Shown: positions 54,718 to 63,658 of the stretch, one piece after another
How the letters are laid out: each line of letters opens with the position of its first letter
How positions within the stretch are numbered: position 1 is the first letter of the stretch
Origin: Pseudomonas sp. BN417
GTDB lineage: Bacteria > Pseudomonadota > Gammaproteobacteria > Pseudomonadales > Pseudomonadaceae
Reading direction: 5' to 3'
DNA: 64,000 nt
Assembly (NCBI RefSeq): GCF_029871205.1
Contig: NZ_SSOJ01000035.1
Span: 1-64,000 of the forward strand
Program-made: the position numbers and the translations under genes
Notes under the pieces: model-generated
Told to the model about the DNA's origin: nothing
Database searches by the model: none
Seen by the model: only the letters and a program-made list of their open reading frames with translations

Positions 54718-54815
54718 GGTTACGTCCTTTTCGTGGATCGATTTCAGGAGTAGCCAGTGTGGCCAGAACCTACTTGCCGCGGTATGCGCCCGACTACGCG
54801 ACGGCCTCCGTAGTG

Positions 54816-55442
54816 CTACGGAGACGGCGAGTCCAGCAGGGTGGCGTATTGGCGGATGAGCTGCGCCAGCGAGTCGGCCTCGAGCTTGGCGAAGACGTTG
54901 GCCCGATAGGTTTCCACGGTGCGCGGCGACAGATCGAATTCGCGCGCGATTTCCTTGTTGCTCATGCCCTGGACGATGCGCACCAGCACGTCACGCTCGC
55001 GCCCGGAAAGGCGTGCCAGCCGTTCGACGGCGGCCTGTGTCACAGCCTGGCGCTCGCGACTGGCGACATGGGTGCGCACGGCGGCCTGGACGGCATCCAG
55101 GAAAACGTCATCGTCCACCGGCTTTTGCAGGAATTCCATGGCGCCGCCCTTGAAGGCGCGGCGGCACAGGTCGACGTTGGCGTGACCGGTCAGCATCACG
55201 ACAGGCAGATCGGAAAACTCCGCCAGCCTTGCCAGCACGTCCAGCCCGCCGATCCCCGGCATGCGGATGTCCAGCACCACGCAACCGATTGACTGTGGCG
55301 ACAACGAGGAGAGGAAGGCCTGGGGATCGCCATGGCCCTCGCTGCGCAGCCCGACGCTGCGCAGCAACAGCGCCAGTCCGTCGCGCACGGCATCGTCGTC
55401 GTCGACCAGGTATACGAGCGGGGAATGGGCGGGGAGGCTCAT
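54816..55442 (-). CDS. FixJ-type response regulator (LuxR output)
   Basis: 208 residues from the ATG at 55442, which overlaps the kinase stop (ATGA). The receiver domain starts 'PLVYLVDDDDAVRDGLALLL' (acidic pocket), with the phospho-Asp in 'GCVVLDIRMPGIGGLDVL' and the Lys in 'LQKPVDDDVFLDAVQAAV'. The LuxR helix-turn-helix is 'LSGREREVLVRIVQGMSNKE' type (written DVL in the sequence) and 'IAREFDLSPRTVETYRANVF'. This is the FixJ/TodT/StyR architecture, often controlling uptake or catabolism. The targets are unknown; nearby glcG and tctCBA are candidates. Confidence 0.92.
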   Translation of the reverse strand: MSLPAHSPLVYLVDDDDAVRDGLALLLRSVGLRSEGHGDPQAFLSSLSPQSIGCVVLDIRMPGIGGLDVLARLAEFSDLPVVMLTGHANVDLCRRAFKGGAMEFLQKPVDDDVFLDAVQAAVRTHVASRERQAVTQAAVERLARLSGRERDVLVRIVQGMSNKEIAREFDLSPRTVETYRANVFAKLEADSLAQLIRQYATLLDSPSP

Positions 55443-56890
55443 GCATCGGCTCCGGCGAGGGGCAGGCGCAGCGTGAAGCATGCGCCCGAGGGGTCGAGGT
55501 TGCGGGCAGCGATGCGGCCGTCCATGGCACCGGCAAGCGTTTCGCACAATGCCAGGCCCAGCCCCATGCCTTGCGGCCGAGTGGTGTAGAACGGCTCGAA
55601 CAGCCGCGACAAGGCTTCGGGGGGAATGCCAGGGCCATTATCGCTGACGCTGAACTCATACTCCGTGCCTTCGACGCCGCCGCTCAGGACGATACTCCGG
55701 GTGCCCGGCGCGTCGGCCAGCGCGTCGGCGGCGTTCTGGACCAGGTTGTGGAGGATTTGTTCAAGCGTCACCCGGTCACCCAGGGGACGGGCGTCGGGGT
55801 TGGCGTTGCGCCACGTCAGGCGGATACCACGGCGTGCCAGCTCCTCTTCACGCAGGAACAACAGCGAAGCCGCCAAGGCATCGGGGTCCACCGCCGCGCG
55901 CGGCGAGGGCGAGCTGGGCTTCACCAGCTCGCGCATGCGACTGATGATGTCAGCCGCGCGGCGGGCCTGGCCAGCGCTGGCGAGCAGAGCCTGACGCACC
56001 GCGGGGCGCTCCTCTTCATCATCCAGCAGACGTTCGGCGGCACGCACCTGCGCGAGGATGGCGGTCAACGGCTGGTTCAACTCATGGGCAATACCCGCGG
56101 CCATTTCACCCAGGGTGCTCAGCCGCGTCATCGCTGCCAGACGGACCTCCTCCTGCTGGCGCCTTGCGTCGGCGCGCGACCGCTGCCAGGCAGCGCTACT
56201 GGCCGCCAGCAGGCAGCTGGCAGCGGCCCAGGCCAGCCACTCTGCCCAGGGCCAGTCGGCGAGCGTCAGCGTGCGCCAACTGTGCATGGGAAAGGGTTGG
56301 CTGACCGCACCCAGCGGTTTGCGCACGTCGATGTTCCAGCCCGGCGAGCTGGCGGCGGGCTGGCGCGCCAGCAGCGCAAATGGGCCCGCCCCGACATCCA
56401 GTGTCAGCATGGCCAGCGAGGGCGGGAAGTCGGCGGCCGGTATGAGTTGCCGTGCGTCCAGCAACAGACTCCAGCCCGATGGGGCAACCAGCCAGTAGCG
56501 GGACGCGTCCACTGGCAGTGTGACGGGCCGCCCCTCCTGGCGGGCGTGCTCGACTGCAGCAGCCAGGCCCGTCGGGGACAGGGTGCTGCCTGCCCAGGCC
56601 CCGTCGCGCAGGTAGCCCAGACCCAGCAGTTGCGACATTGATGGTTGCAAGCTGGGGAGGAGGCGTTCCGGAATGGGCGGATGCGACAGCGCGGCCAGGG
56701 TCGCCAGCACCGCTTCGTGCTGTACGGTCTTCTGGCTGAGCATGCGCTGCGCGATGCTGGTGTCCTGGAAGAAACGCTCGTACCGGTCAGCATGGTCCTG
56801 CCAACCGATCCAGGCAGCAATGGGGCAGAACAGGACCAGCCAGAGAAGAGAAGTGCGGATATTCGTCAGGGGCTTCACGGCAGACATCAT
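55439..56890 (-). CDS. Sensor histidine kinase partner of the FixJ-type regulator
   Basis: About 483 residues from the ATG at 56890 (a second ATG follows at once; the ribosome binding site GAGG is too close to the first, so the exact start is uncertain). It has a first membrane helix (about 10-28), a large periplasmic region and a second helix near 240-262. The H-box 'GIAHELNQPLTAILAQVRAA', N-box 'LVQNAADALADAPG', 'SVSDNGPGIPPEALSRLFEP' and 'GMGLGLALCETLAG' follow. The H-box is of the FixL/DctB type. The stop overlaps the regulator ATG. Confidence 0.9.
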   Translation of the reverse strand: MMSAVKPLTNIRTSLLWLVLFCPIAAWIGWQDHADRYERFFQDTSIAQRMLSQKTVQHEAVLATLAALSHPPIPERLLPSLQPSMSQLLGLGYLRDGAWAGSTLSPTGLAAAVEHARQEGRPVTLPVDASRYWLVAPSGWSLLLDARQLIPAADFPPSLAMLTLDVGAGPFALLARQPAASSPGWNIDVRKPLGAVSQPFPMHSWRTLTLADWPWAEWLAWAAASCLLAASSAAWQRSRADARRQQEEVRLAAMTRLSTLGEMAAGIAHELNQPLTAILAQVRAAERLLDDEEERPAVRQALLASAGQARRAADIISRMRELVKPSSPSPRAAVDPDALAASLLFLREEELARRGIRLTWRNANPDARPLGDRVTLEQILHNLVQNAADALADAPGTRSIVLSGGVEGTEYEFSVSDNGPGIPPEALSRLFEPFYTTRPQGMGLGLALCETLAGAMDGRIAARNLDPSGACFTLRLPLAGADA

Positions 56891-57416
56891 GCCTCGCCGC
56901 CCAGGACGCCCGCCATCCGTAGGGCTACGGAGGCAGGGAGCAGGCAACCGGTAGGCCGAATGATGGGCGTGGCGATTGGGAATGCACGCGGTCCGATACC
57001 CAGGGAGCCAGCACCGGTGATAACCGCATGTGGCGCGCCAATGCATTGGCCCAGGTGTGAGCTGTCGATTGCTTGCATCCGTTCAGCCTGATTCCGGGAA
57101 TCGGGACGGCGTCGCCAGTTTCTTTTGGCGACCATGCCAGTCGAAATGATGTCGCCATTGTTTCATGGCCGGAGTGAGCATGGACGCACTCAGGCCGGGT
57201 AGCCACCTCGAATACGGAAACCGAGGCTATGGAAGGCCGAGCTACGGTCTGATCGTCATGCGCGGATATCCGCCCCACCGCCGTCGTTGGCGTCTGCGAT
57301 GTGGTGTTCATCCACAAGACCCTGCACCAAGTCGACTTGAGGCAGCGCGTGACATGATCGTCACCCCGTTACCCATGTCTCCCGCCAGGCGTTACCCATC
57401 TAGCCCGGCTCAACAC
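56891..57416. other. Intergenic stretch with possible IS-end traces, no gene
   Basis: No credible coding frame between the kinase start and the remnant region. Two copies of GTTACCCAT (57368-57376, 57391-57399) separated by 14 bases recall the ends of some IS481-type elements, but this is too little to claim an element. Confidence 0.4.
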
Positions 57417-57468
57417 GCGGCGCACCCTACGTGCGAACGGCTCAACCGTAGGGTGCGCTGTGCGCACC
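57417..57468. repeat. Dispersed GTAGGGTGCGC repeat beside gene remnants
   Basis: GCGGCGCACCCTAC (57417-57430) and GTAGGGTGCGCTGTGCGCAC (57448 onward) form an inverted pair. The second arm is identical to the arm at 10766-10786. It directly precedes the two fused gene remnants and may mark a recombination point. Confidence 0.65.
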
Positions 57469-57480
57469 GACTGCAATCCA

Positions 57481-57543
57481 TCAGACGCGGCGCGCGGCCA
57501 GGAGGTCCAGGGCGACGTCGACGATCATGTCCTCCTGGCCGCC
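57481..57543 (-). pseudogene. 3' end of a 4-hydroxy-2-oxovalerate aldolase-like gene
   Basis: On the minus strand, the last 20 codons read 'GGQEDMIVDVALDLLAARRV' followed by TGA. The GGQED-M-I-x-D-x-A-L motif is the C-terminal end of DmpG/BphI/MhpE aldolases of aromatic meta-cleavage pathways. Everything upstream is missing; at about 57546 the sequence changes to a TerC-family gene end on the other strand. Confidence 0.7.
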
Positions 57544-57546
57544 AGC

Positions 57547-57783
57547 ACCATCAGCGCCTTCATCGACCGCCATCCGAGCCTGAAGATGCTGGCGCTGGCC
57601 TTCCTGGTGGCGGGCACGGTGCTGATGGTCGAATCCTTCGAAGTCCACGTGCCGAAGGGCTACGTCTACTTCGCCATCGCCTTCTCCCAGGCCGTGGGGG
57701 CTCCGAACATCCGCATGCGCACAGCCCGCGGGCGCAAGGAAGGGGAGCCCGTGAAGCTGCGCAAGGATCTGATCGGTGAGTAA
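57547..57783 (+). pseudogene. 5'-truncated TerC/YgdQ-family membrane protein gene
   Basis: The plus-strand frame reads 'ISAFIDRHPSLKMLALAFLV', then a membrane helix, 'HVPKGYVYFAIAFSQAVGAP' and 'NIRMRTA', ending at TAA. This is the C-terminal part of TerC-family proteins ('F-x-x-x-HP-x-x-KMLAL-x-FL', 'H-x-PKGY-x-YFA-x-AFS'). About two thirds of the gene, including the conserved Asp-containing helices, is missing, so it cannot be functional as such. Confidence 0.75.
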
Positions 57784-57932
57784 TCCATTCTTCGAATCAA
57801 CCCCTGAAAGGAGGCCTACGAAAAGCCTGTGGCCTAGGCTTTAACACAGGCGCAACCGCTGAACAGCAAATCTCCATGGGTGAACCTGCAAGCAACCTCA
57901 ACAAGAACAAACTGCTTTTCGGGAGAAAGACC

Positions 57933-58898
57933 ATGTTCCGTGCAAATCGTCGATTCAGTCGCTTCATCGCAGCTGCCATCACCGCAGCGACCCTCGCAAC
58001 TCCGGCCTTCGCGCTGGAAACCGTCAAGGTCATGGCCCCCGGCTCGCCGGGTGGTGGCTACGACCAGACCGCCCGGGTCCTGGGCAAGGCAATGCTGGAG
58101 GCCAAGGTGGCCGAAGCCGTCACTTACGAGAACAAGGGCGGCGCCGGCGGAACGCTGGGGTTGGCTCAGTTCGCCAATAGCACCAAGGGTGACCAGAATG
58201 CCCTGATCGTCGTAGGGGCCATCATGGTCGCTGCGGTGGAGCAGAACAAACCACCGATCACCATGGCCAACGTGACGCCGATCGCGATGCTGTTCACCGA
58301 GTACAACGTGATCGCGGTGCAGAAGGATTCCCCGTACAAGACCCTGGATGACCTGCTCTCCGAGTTCAAGGCCAACCCCACCAGCGTCAAATGGGGAGGC
58401 GGTTCCAAGGGCTCGGTGGACCACATCGGCATCGCGGAACTGGCCGGCAAGCTGAACGTTCCGGTCAATCAGGTGAACTACATCGCCTCCGGTGGCGGCG
58501 GTGAAGTGGTCTCCGCGGTCCTGGGTGGGCACATCACGGCCATCACGGGGGGATACGCCGAGCTGTCCCAGTACATCAAGTCAGGTCAGCTCCGGGTGCT
58601 CGCGATCGGTTCGCCCGAGCGTATTCCCGCGCTCGATGCCCCGACCCTGAAGGAGCAGGGCGTGGACATGGTCATCGGCAACTGGCGGGGTGTCTACGGC
58701 GCCGCCAACCTGACGCCGGAGCAGCGCAAGGAGCTGACCGATGCGGTCCTGGCCGCTACCAAGACCAAGGTGTGGCAGGACAACGTCCAGGTCAACGCCT
58801 GGTCGCCCAGCATTGTCACGGGCGATGACTTCGCCAAGTTCGTCGAGGACGAGCATGCCCGCCTGCGTGAAATGCTGGTCAAGGTAGGACTGCTCTGA
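57933..58898 (+). CDS. tctC: Tripartite tricarboxylate transporter receptor TctC (BUG family)
   Basis: Periplasmic solute-binding receptor, 321 residues from the ATG at 57933 (GGGAG upstream). The signal peptide ends at 'ATPAFALE'. BUG-family features are 'KVMAPGSPGGGYDQTARVLG', 'VTYENKGGAGGTLGLAQFAN', 'VKWGGGSKGSVDHIGIAELA' and 'SGGGGEVVSAVLGGHITAIT'. It delivers a carboxylate to TctAB. The ligand cannot be read from sequence; citrate/tricarballylate-like acids or other carboxylates are possible. It leads the tctCBA operon, 1 bp before tctB. Confidence 0.93.
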   Translation: MFRANRRFSRFIAAAITAATLATPAFALETVKVMAPGSPGGGYDQTARVLGKAMLEAKVAEAVTYENKGGAGGTLGLAQFANSTKGDQNALIVVGAIMVAAVEQNKPPITMANVTPIAMLFTEYNVIAVQKDSPYKTLDDLLSEFKANPTSVKWGGGSKGSVDHIGIAELAGKLNVPVNQVNYIASGGGGEVVSAVLGGHITAITGGYAELSQYIKSGQLRVLAIGSPERIPALDAPTLKEQGVDMVIGNWRGVYGAANLTPEQRKELTDAVLAATKTKVWQDNVQVNAWSPSIVTGDDFAKFVEDEHARLREMLVKVGLL

Positions 58899-58899
58899 C

Positions 58900-59391
58900 A
58901 TGGCCCGCTCTCCGGGAATAGTGCCGGCCCATCTGGCGGTCGGCGTCAGTGTCATCGCCATCGGTGTAATCCTGGCGTTTGGTGCCGCCCGTTTCCCTGT
59001 GGAGACGGGTTTCACCATCCTCGGCGCCTATGTCTATCCCTACGCCGTTGCCATCTTCCTGGTGGGCGTGGGCGCGCTGTTGAGCATGCAGGCATTGACC
59101 GGGGGATTTCGCGGGCTCGCGGACGACGAGGAACCTGTCGAGGTGCTGGCGGGCGGCAAGGCCGGGGCTGTCTGGATAACCGCTGGGTTGATCAGCATTG
59201 CCCTGCTCATCACCCATATCGGCTTCGTCCTTTCGGCCGCGCTGCTTTTCACCTGTGCGGCGCGTGGCTTCGGCAGCCGTCATCCGCTTCGCGACCTGGC
59301 CATCGGCATCGCCCTGACACTGCCGGTCTATTGGCTGTTTACCGCCGGGTTGGGGGTTTCCCTGCCGCGCCTTGTCAATGCATGGCTCTGA
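58900..59391 (+). CDS. tctB: Tripartite tricarboxylate transporter small membrane subunit TctB
   Basis: 163 residues with four predicted membrane helices ('HLAVGVSVIAIGVILAFGAA', 'YPYAVAIFLVGVGALLSM', 'VWITAGLISIALLITHIGFV' and a C-terminal pair near 'LAIGIALTLPVYWLFTAGL'). This is the standard TctB size and layout. It begins one base after the tctC stop and is followed by tctA after 24 bp. Confidence 0.9.
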   Translation: MARSPGIVPAHLAVGVSVIAIGVILAFGAARFPVETGFTILGAYVYPYAVAIFLVGVGALLSMQALTGGFRGLADDEEPVEVLAGGKAGAVWITAGLISIALLITHIGFVLSAALLFTCAARGFGSRHPLRDLAIGIALTLPVYWLFTAGLGVSLPRLVNAWL

Positions 59392-59415
59392 ACTGGTTCA
59401 TCGGAGGTACATGTA

Positions 59416-60924
59416 GTGGACATTCTTTCGAGCCTGGCAACAGGCTTCGCCGCCGCGCTGACGCCGGTCAATCTCCTGTGGGGATTCGTCGGCTGCCTGC
59501 TGGGTACCGCGATTGGCGTGCTGCCGGGGATAGGGCCGGCACTGACGGTTGCGCTGCTGTTGCCGATCACCGCCAAGGTGGACCCCACCGGCGCCCTGAT
59601 CATGTTCGCCGGTATCTACTACGGCGCCCAGTTCGGAGGTTCCACCACCTCCATCCTGCTCAATACGCCGGGCGAGTCGTCTTCCATGGTCACCGCCCTG
59701 GAGGGCAACCTGATGGCGCGCAATGGCCGGGCAGGCCCGGCCTTGGCAACGGCTGCCATCGGCTCGTTCGTGGCCGGGACCATCGCTACGGTACTGCTGA
59801 CCCTGTTCGCGCCCACGGTGGCGAACCTGGCGCTGAGGTTCGGTCCCGCCGAGTACTTCGCGATCCTGGTGCTGGCGTTCACCACGGTATCCGCGATCCT
59901 CGGCGCGTCCATGTTGCGCGGGTTCGTCTCGCTGGGGCTGGGAATGGCCGTGGGGTTGATCGGGATGGACTCCATCTCCGGCATCGCCCGATACACCCTC
60001 GGAGTACCCGAGCTGGTCGACGGTATCGAGGTCGTGTTGGTGGCGGTCGGCCTGTTCGCCGTCGGCGAGGCGCTGTATGGCGTGCTGTACCAGAAGGAGG
60101 AAAAGGGCGACCGCAATCGCCTGACGTCGTTGTGGATGACTGGTTCGGACTGGAAGCGCTCGATACCCGCCTGGCTGAGGGGAACCTTCATCGGCTTCCC
60201 GTTCGGCACCATCCCGGCGGGAGGCGCCGAGATTCCCACCTTCCTGTCCTATTCCGCGGAACGCAAGCTCAGCCGCTACCCCCAAGAGTTTTCCGCCGGA
60301 AAGGGGCAGGGGGCGATCGAGGGAGTCGCCGGGCCCGAAGCGGCCAACAATGCCAGCGCGACGGGGTCACTTGTGCCGCTGCTGACCCTGGGCATCCCAA
60401 CCTCCGCGACAGCGGCGATCCTGCTGGCTGCGTTCCAGAACTACAACCTGCAGCCGGGACCGCTGCTCTTCCAGACTTCGGGAGACCTGGTCTGGACGCT
60501 GGTGGCTTCGCTGTTCGTTGGCAACGCGATCCTCCTCGTGCTGAACCTCCCGCTGGTTGGCATCTGGGTCAAGCTCCTGAAAATCCCCCGCCCATACCTC
60601 AATGCCGGGATCCTGGTGTTCGCCAGCATCGGGGTATATGGGATGCGGCAATCGTCCTTCGACCTGCTGCTCATGCTGGCCATCGGTTGGATCGGGGTCT
60701 TGATGCGCCGCCTCGATTTCCCGGTTGCCCCGGTGATCGTGGGGATGCTGCTGGGCCCCATGGCGGAAAAGCAATTGCGCAACGCCCTGTCAATCAGCCA
60801 GGGGGATTGGTCCGTTTTCGTGACCCACCCCATCTCAGCTGCGGTTCTCGCACTCACGCTGGTGGTTCTCATCGTTCCGCATCTGTTGCATGCGCGCGGT
60901 GTGCGTTTGCACGCAGACGATTGA
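59416..60924 (+). CDS. tctA: Tripartite tricarboxylate transporter large permease TctA
   Basis: 502 residues starting at a GTG (59416) with GGAGG upstream. The family motifs '[19 protein letters not shown]' and '[20 protein letters not shown]' with '[18 protein letters not shown]' are intact, as are '[20 protein letters not shown]' and about 11-12 membrane helices. It forms the transport channel with TctB. The regulator may be the divergent FixJ-type two-component system, but the gene remnants between them make this uncertain. Confidence 0.94.
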   Translation: MDILSSLATGFAAALTPVNLLWGFVGCLLGTAIGVLPGIGPALTVALLLPITAKVDPTGALIMFAGIYYGAQFGGSTTSILLNTPGESSSMVTALEGNLMARNGRAGPALATAAIGSFVAGTIATVLLTLFAPTVANLALRFGPAEYFAILVLAFTTVSAILGASMLRGFVSLGLGMAVGLIGMDSISGIARYTLGVPELVDGIEVVLVAVGLFAVGEALYGVLYQKEEKGDRNRLTSLWMTGSDWKRSIPAWLRGTFIGFPFGTIPAGGAEIPTFLSYSAERKLSRYPQEFSAGKGQGAIEGVAGPEAANNASATGSLVPLLTLGIPTSATAAILLAAFQNYNLQPGPLLFQTSGDLVWTLVASLFVGNAILLVLNLPLVGIWVKLLKIPRPYLNAGILVFASIGVYGMRQSSFDLLLMLAIGWIGVLMRRLDFPVAPVIVGMLLGPMAEKQLRNALSISQGDWSVFVTHPISAAVLALTLVVLIVPHLLHARGVRLHADD

Positions 60925-60959
60925 CGACCTGGAAGGGGCCAGGCACGCACAGACGCCGG

Positions 60960-61262
60960 CTATGCAGCGGGCAGCAGGTAGCGCAGGCCCCCGGTCGCCA
61001 GAATGGAGATCAGGACAACCGGCAGGATGGGGTAGCGGGTCGCAGCGAACAGCGTGATTCCAAGTGCCAACAGATCCGCAGGCTGGCCGCTGGCGAACTT
61101 TGGCGCGATCACCGCGATCAGTACGCAGCCTGGCGCTGCCTGCATGACCGACTGCCACTGGGCGCTCAACACACGATTGCGAAGCGCGACGAAACCGAGC
61201 ACGCGGGTCAGGTAGGTCACAACAGCCATCATCAGGATAGTCAGCAGGGTCGTCATATCCAT
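60960..61262 (-). CDS. azlD: Branched-chain amino acid exporter subunit AzlD
   Basis: 100 residues from the ATG at 61262, overlapping the azlC stop by one base. Four hydrophobic segments and 'MMAVVTYLTRVLGFVALRNR' with 'FAATRYPILPVVLISILATG' are typical of AzlD. It pairs with AzlC to export branched-chain amino acids (or analogues); in Bacillus azlCD confers azaleucine resistance. An ATG two codons later is an alternative. Confidence 0.9.
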   Translation of the reverse strand: MDMTTLLTILMMAVVTYLTRVLGFVALRNRVLSAQWQSVMQAAPGCVLIAVIAPKFASGQPADLLALGITLFAATRYPILPVVLISILATGGLRYLLPAA

Positions 61263-61993
61263 CACTTCGCCCACAGGTATGCCCAGACGAGGCCGGCTGC
61301 CGTTCCGGCCAGCACATACCAGCCGCCTGGAATCAGCAGATAGAAGAGCGCCGCGGTTCCCAGGCTGAACAGCCAGGGCATCGCCGCATGCACGCCCCGC
61401 CACATGCCGCGCAACAGCACGAGGAAAACCGCCGCGAATGCCATGTCGAAGCCATAGGCATGAATGTCGCCAAGGAGCGGGCCGATGGCACTACCCAGCG
61501 CGGTGAACGCCACCCAGGTCAGCCAGAGGCAGGCCGACAAGCCCAGGAAGTACGCGAGGCTGAACGTCGGAGTCGTCCGACTCTCGCGTTGCCGGGCATC
61601 AGCCAGGCCCATGGCCCAGCTCTCGTCGCACATGAAGAAGAGCGAAGGCAGCGCCTTTTTCATCGGCAGGCCCCGGAGGTACGGCGCGAGGGTCGCTCCC
61701 ATCAGCAGGTGCCGGCTGTTCACCAGGAGGGTCATGGCGACGATCACCAGTATCTGGGGCGGAGACGACCAGAGCTCGATAGCGGCGAACTCGGACCCGC
61801 CACCGAAGTTGAGCCCGGTCATCAATGCGATCTGCTGGACGCTCAAACCTTTCTGTGCGGCCTGCGCCCCCAGCGCCAGGGCGAAGGGAATGAAGCCGAT
61901 CAGCACGGGCACGGCAGCCTTCGCGCCGCGGGCCAGCTCGCGATTCGAGCATTGATACGCAGGGTGGGTAACGGACAGTTCGGTTTCGCTCAT
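61262..61993 (-). CDS. azlC: Branched-chain amino acid exporter subunit AzlC
   Basis: 243 residues with about six membrane helices. Family landmarks are 'GFIPFALALGAQAAQKGLSV', 'NFGGGSEFAAIELW', 'LLVNSRHLLMGATLAPYLRG' and 'PSLFFMCDESWAMGLA'. GGAGGT precedes the ATG. It is divergent from an Lrp-type regulator, the usual azlCD arrangement. Export of Leu/Ile/Val or related amino acids is the family role. Confidence 0.92.
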   Translation of the reverse strand: MSETELSVTHPAYQCSNRELARGAKAAVPVLIGFIPFALALGAQAAQKGLSVQQIALMTGLNFGGGSEFAAIELWSSPPQILVIVAMTLLVNSRHLLMGATLAPYLRGLPMKKALPSLFFMCDESWAMGLADARQRESRTTPTFSLAYFLGLSACLWLTWVAFTALGSAIGPLLGDIHAYGFDMAFAAVFLVLLRGMWRGVHAAMPWLFSLGTAALFYLLIPGGWYVLAGTAAGLVWAYLWAK

Positions 61994-62119
61994 CTTGCAC
62001 CTCCAGGGAGGTGAAAATTATTTCAAGACTTCGGGGGAATTTGGTTGCGTGTGCAGGGGCTGATCCTCAATATTTGGCATCCGATTCCAAGGATTAGCCA
62101 AAAGTAGAATAAGGTGCCA

Positions 62120-62578
62120 ATGAAGCTGGATGCCATCGACAGACGAATCCTGCGCGCTTTGCAACGCGACGGCCGCCTGCAGAATCTGGAGCTTGCCAAG
62201 CAGGTGGGGCTCTCTCCCTCTCCCTGCCTGAGGCGCGTACGCCTGCTGGAGGAGGCAGGTGTCATCGAACGTTATGTGGCCCTGGTCGATCCCGCCAAGG
62301 TGGACGTGGCGGTCACCCTCTTCGTGCGGGTCTGGCTGACGGGGCAGGACGAAGAAACCGTCGATCGCTTCATTGCGGCGGTTCGAGGGCTGCCCGAGGT
62401 TCTGGAATGCCACCTGATGGCGGGTGACTGCGACTTCCTGCTGCGGGTCGTCGCCGCCGACCTGGATGCCTACCGCCAGTTCCAGATCAAGCACCTGGCC
62501 CGCATCAAGGGTGTACAGAGCCTGAAGACCGAGATTCCGATGCAGAAGATCAAGCTGACCACCGAGCTACCGATCTAG
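62120..62578 (+). CDS. Lrp/AsnC-family regulator of azlCD
   Basis: 152 residues from the ATG at 62120; an in-frame GTG at 62114 is less likely. The N-terminal helix-turn-helix reads 'KLDAIDRRILRALQRDGRLQ' and 'LAKQVGLSPSPCLRRVRLLE'. The C-terminal RAM domain has 'FVRVWLTGQDEETVDRFIAA' and 'VLECHLMAGDCDFLLRVVAA'. It is divergent from azlCD (126 bp) and probably senses the exported amino acid. Weak AAGGTG ribosome binding site. Confidence 0.92.
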   Translation: MKLDAIDRRILRALQRDGRLQNLELAKQVGLSPSPCLRRVRLLEEAGVIERYVALVDPAKVDVAVTLFVRVWLTGQDEETVDRFIAAVRGLPEVLECHLMAGDCDFLLRVVAADLDAYRQFQIKHLARIKGVQSLKTEIPMQKIKLTTELPI

Positions 62579-62662
62579 CAGGCCACGCCATCACCGCACA
62601 TCAGCTGGGCAGTGGGAGCGAGCGTGGTCCGTCCGTGGTCGTTGCAATGCCAAGGCAGGCCT

Positions 62663-63538
62663 TCAGGCAGGCTGGCGATTGCGCCGGACTTCCTCCAGCA
62701 GCGCATCCAGCACCACTGACCGTTGCCCGCTACGCCAGATCAGATGGGTTCGCGCCTTCGCCACCCTGGGCGGCAGTGGTAGCACCTGCACCAGGCTTTC
62801 CGCGTGCACGACCCTGAGCACGGAGCGCGGCACGATGGCGATGCCAGACCCGGCGGCGACACAGGCCACGATGGCGTGGTAGGAGGCGAGTTCCAGCACC
62901 CGTCTGGGCGCGATTTCGCATTCGACCAGCCAGTCTTCCAGGATCCGTCGGTAAGAACAGCCGGTGGAGAAGGCGATGATCGTGCATTCCTGCAACTCTT
63001 TCGCGTTCCTCACCTGGGCGTTCTTCCCCGCAATCAGCACAAGCTCCTCGACAAAGGCCTCCTGGGTTTCCAGTTCGGCGCCGTTGAAGGGTTCCGAGAC
63101 GAAGGCCGCTTCCACATCGAAGCGGTGGACACGGCTGATCAGCGCGTCGGATGTGCCGGTGACCAGCTCCATCTGCACATCCGGGTAGCGTTCGTGGTAG
63201 GCCGATAGCAGCGGCGGCAGGCGCGCGGCGGCCGTGCTTTCCAGGGTGCCGATGCGCAGCGTCCCTTTCGGTGTGCCGCGACGCAGGGCCGCCTCGGCTT
63301 CGGAAGAAAGCTGGAGCAAGCGCTCCGCGTAGTCGAGCAGGAGCCTGCCATCGGCCGACAGAACCAGCTTGCCGCCCTGGCGCTGAAACAGCTTCACGCC
63401 CAGTCGCTGCTCCAGGTTCTTCACCCGGGTGGTGATGTTCGACTGGACCCGGTTGAGTTGTGTGGCCGCATTGGTGATCCCGCCGAAGTCGACGACGGCC
63501 TTGAAGATCTGCAGGGAGTCGAGGTCGATGTTTCTCAA
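62663..63538 (-). CDS. LysR-type regulator divergent from a racemase
   Basis: 291 residues. The winged helix 'MRNIDLDSLQIFKAVVDFGG' and 'TNAATQLNRVQSNITTRVKN' (Gln-Ser instead of the common Pro-Ala/Ser-Val) places it in the group that includes PtrA/YofA-like regulators. The effector domain reads 'LRIGTLESTAAARLPPLLSA' and 'ALISRVHRFDVEAAFVSEPF'. It probably controls the divergent aspartate/glutamate racemase gene, 120 bp away. Confidence 0.9.
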   Translation of the reverse strand: MRNIDLDSLQIFKAVVDFGGITNAATQLNRVQSNITTRVKNLEQRLGVKLFQRQGGKLVLSADGRLLLDYAERLLQLSSEAEAALRRGTPKGTLRIGTLESTAAARLPPLLSAYHERYPDVQMELVTGTSDALISRVHRFDVEAAFVSEPFNGAELETQEAFVEELVLIAGKNAQVRNAKELQECTIIAFSTGCSYRRILEDWLVECEIAPRRVLELASYHAIVACVAAGSGIAIVPRSVLRVVHAESLVQVLPLPPRVAKARTHLIWRSGQRSVVLDALLEEVRRNRQPA

Positions 63539-63658
63539 ATCGAGAACTCTCCATCTTGCTAATTCATTTTTGGTGATATCGAACCCAGCTTACACTTCGG
63601 CCGGGATTCAGCGGATCCCATTGCACTGGGTATCTGGACGAACGGAGGAGGCAGGTAG

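Noticed and set aside
57368-57399. GTTACCCAT direct repeats as an insertion-sequence end
   Set aside because: Only two 9-base copies are present and no transposase sequence is nearby, so an element cannot be supported.
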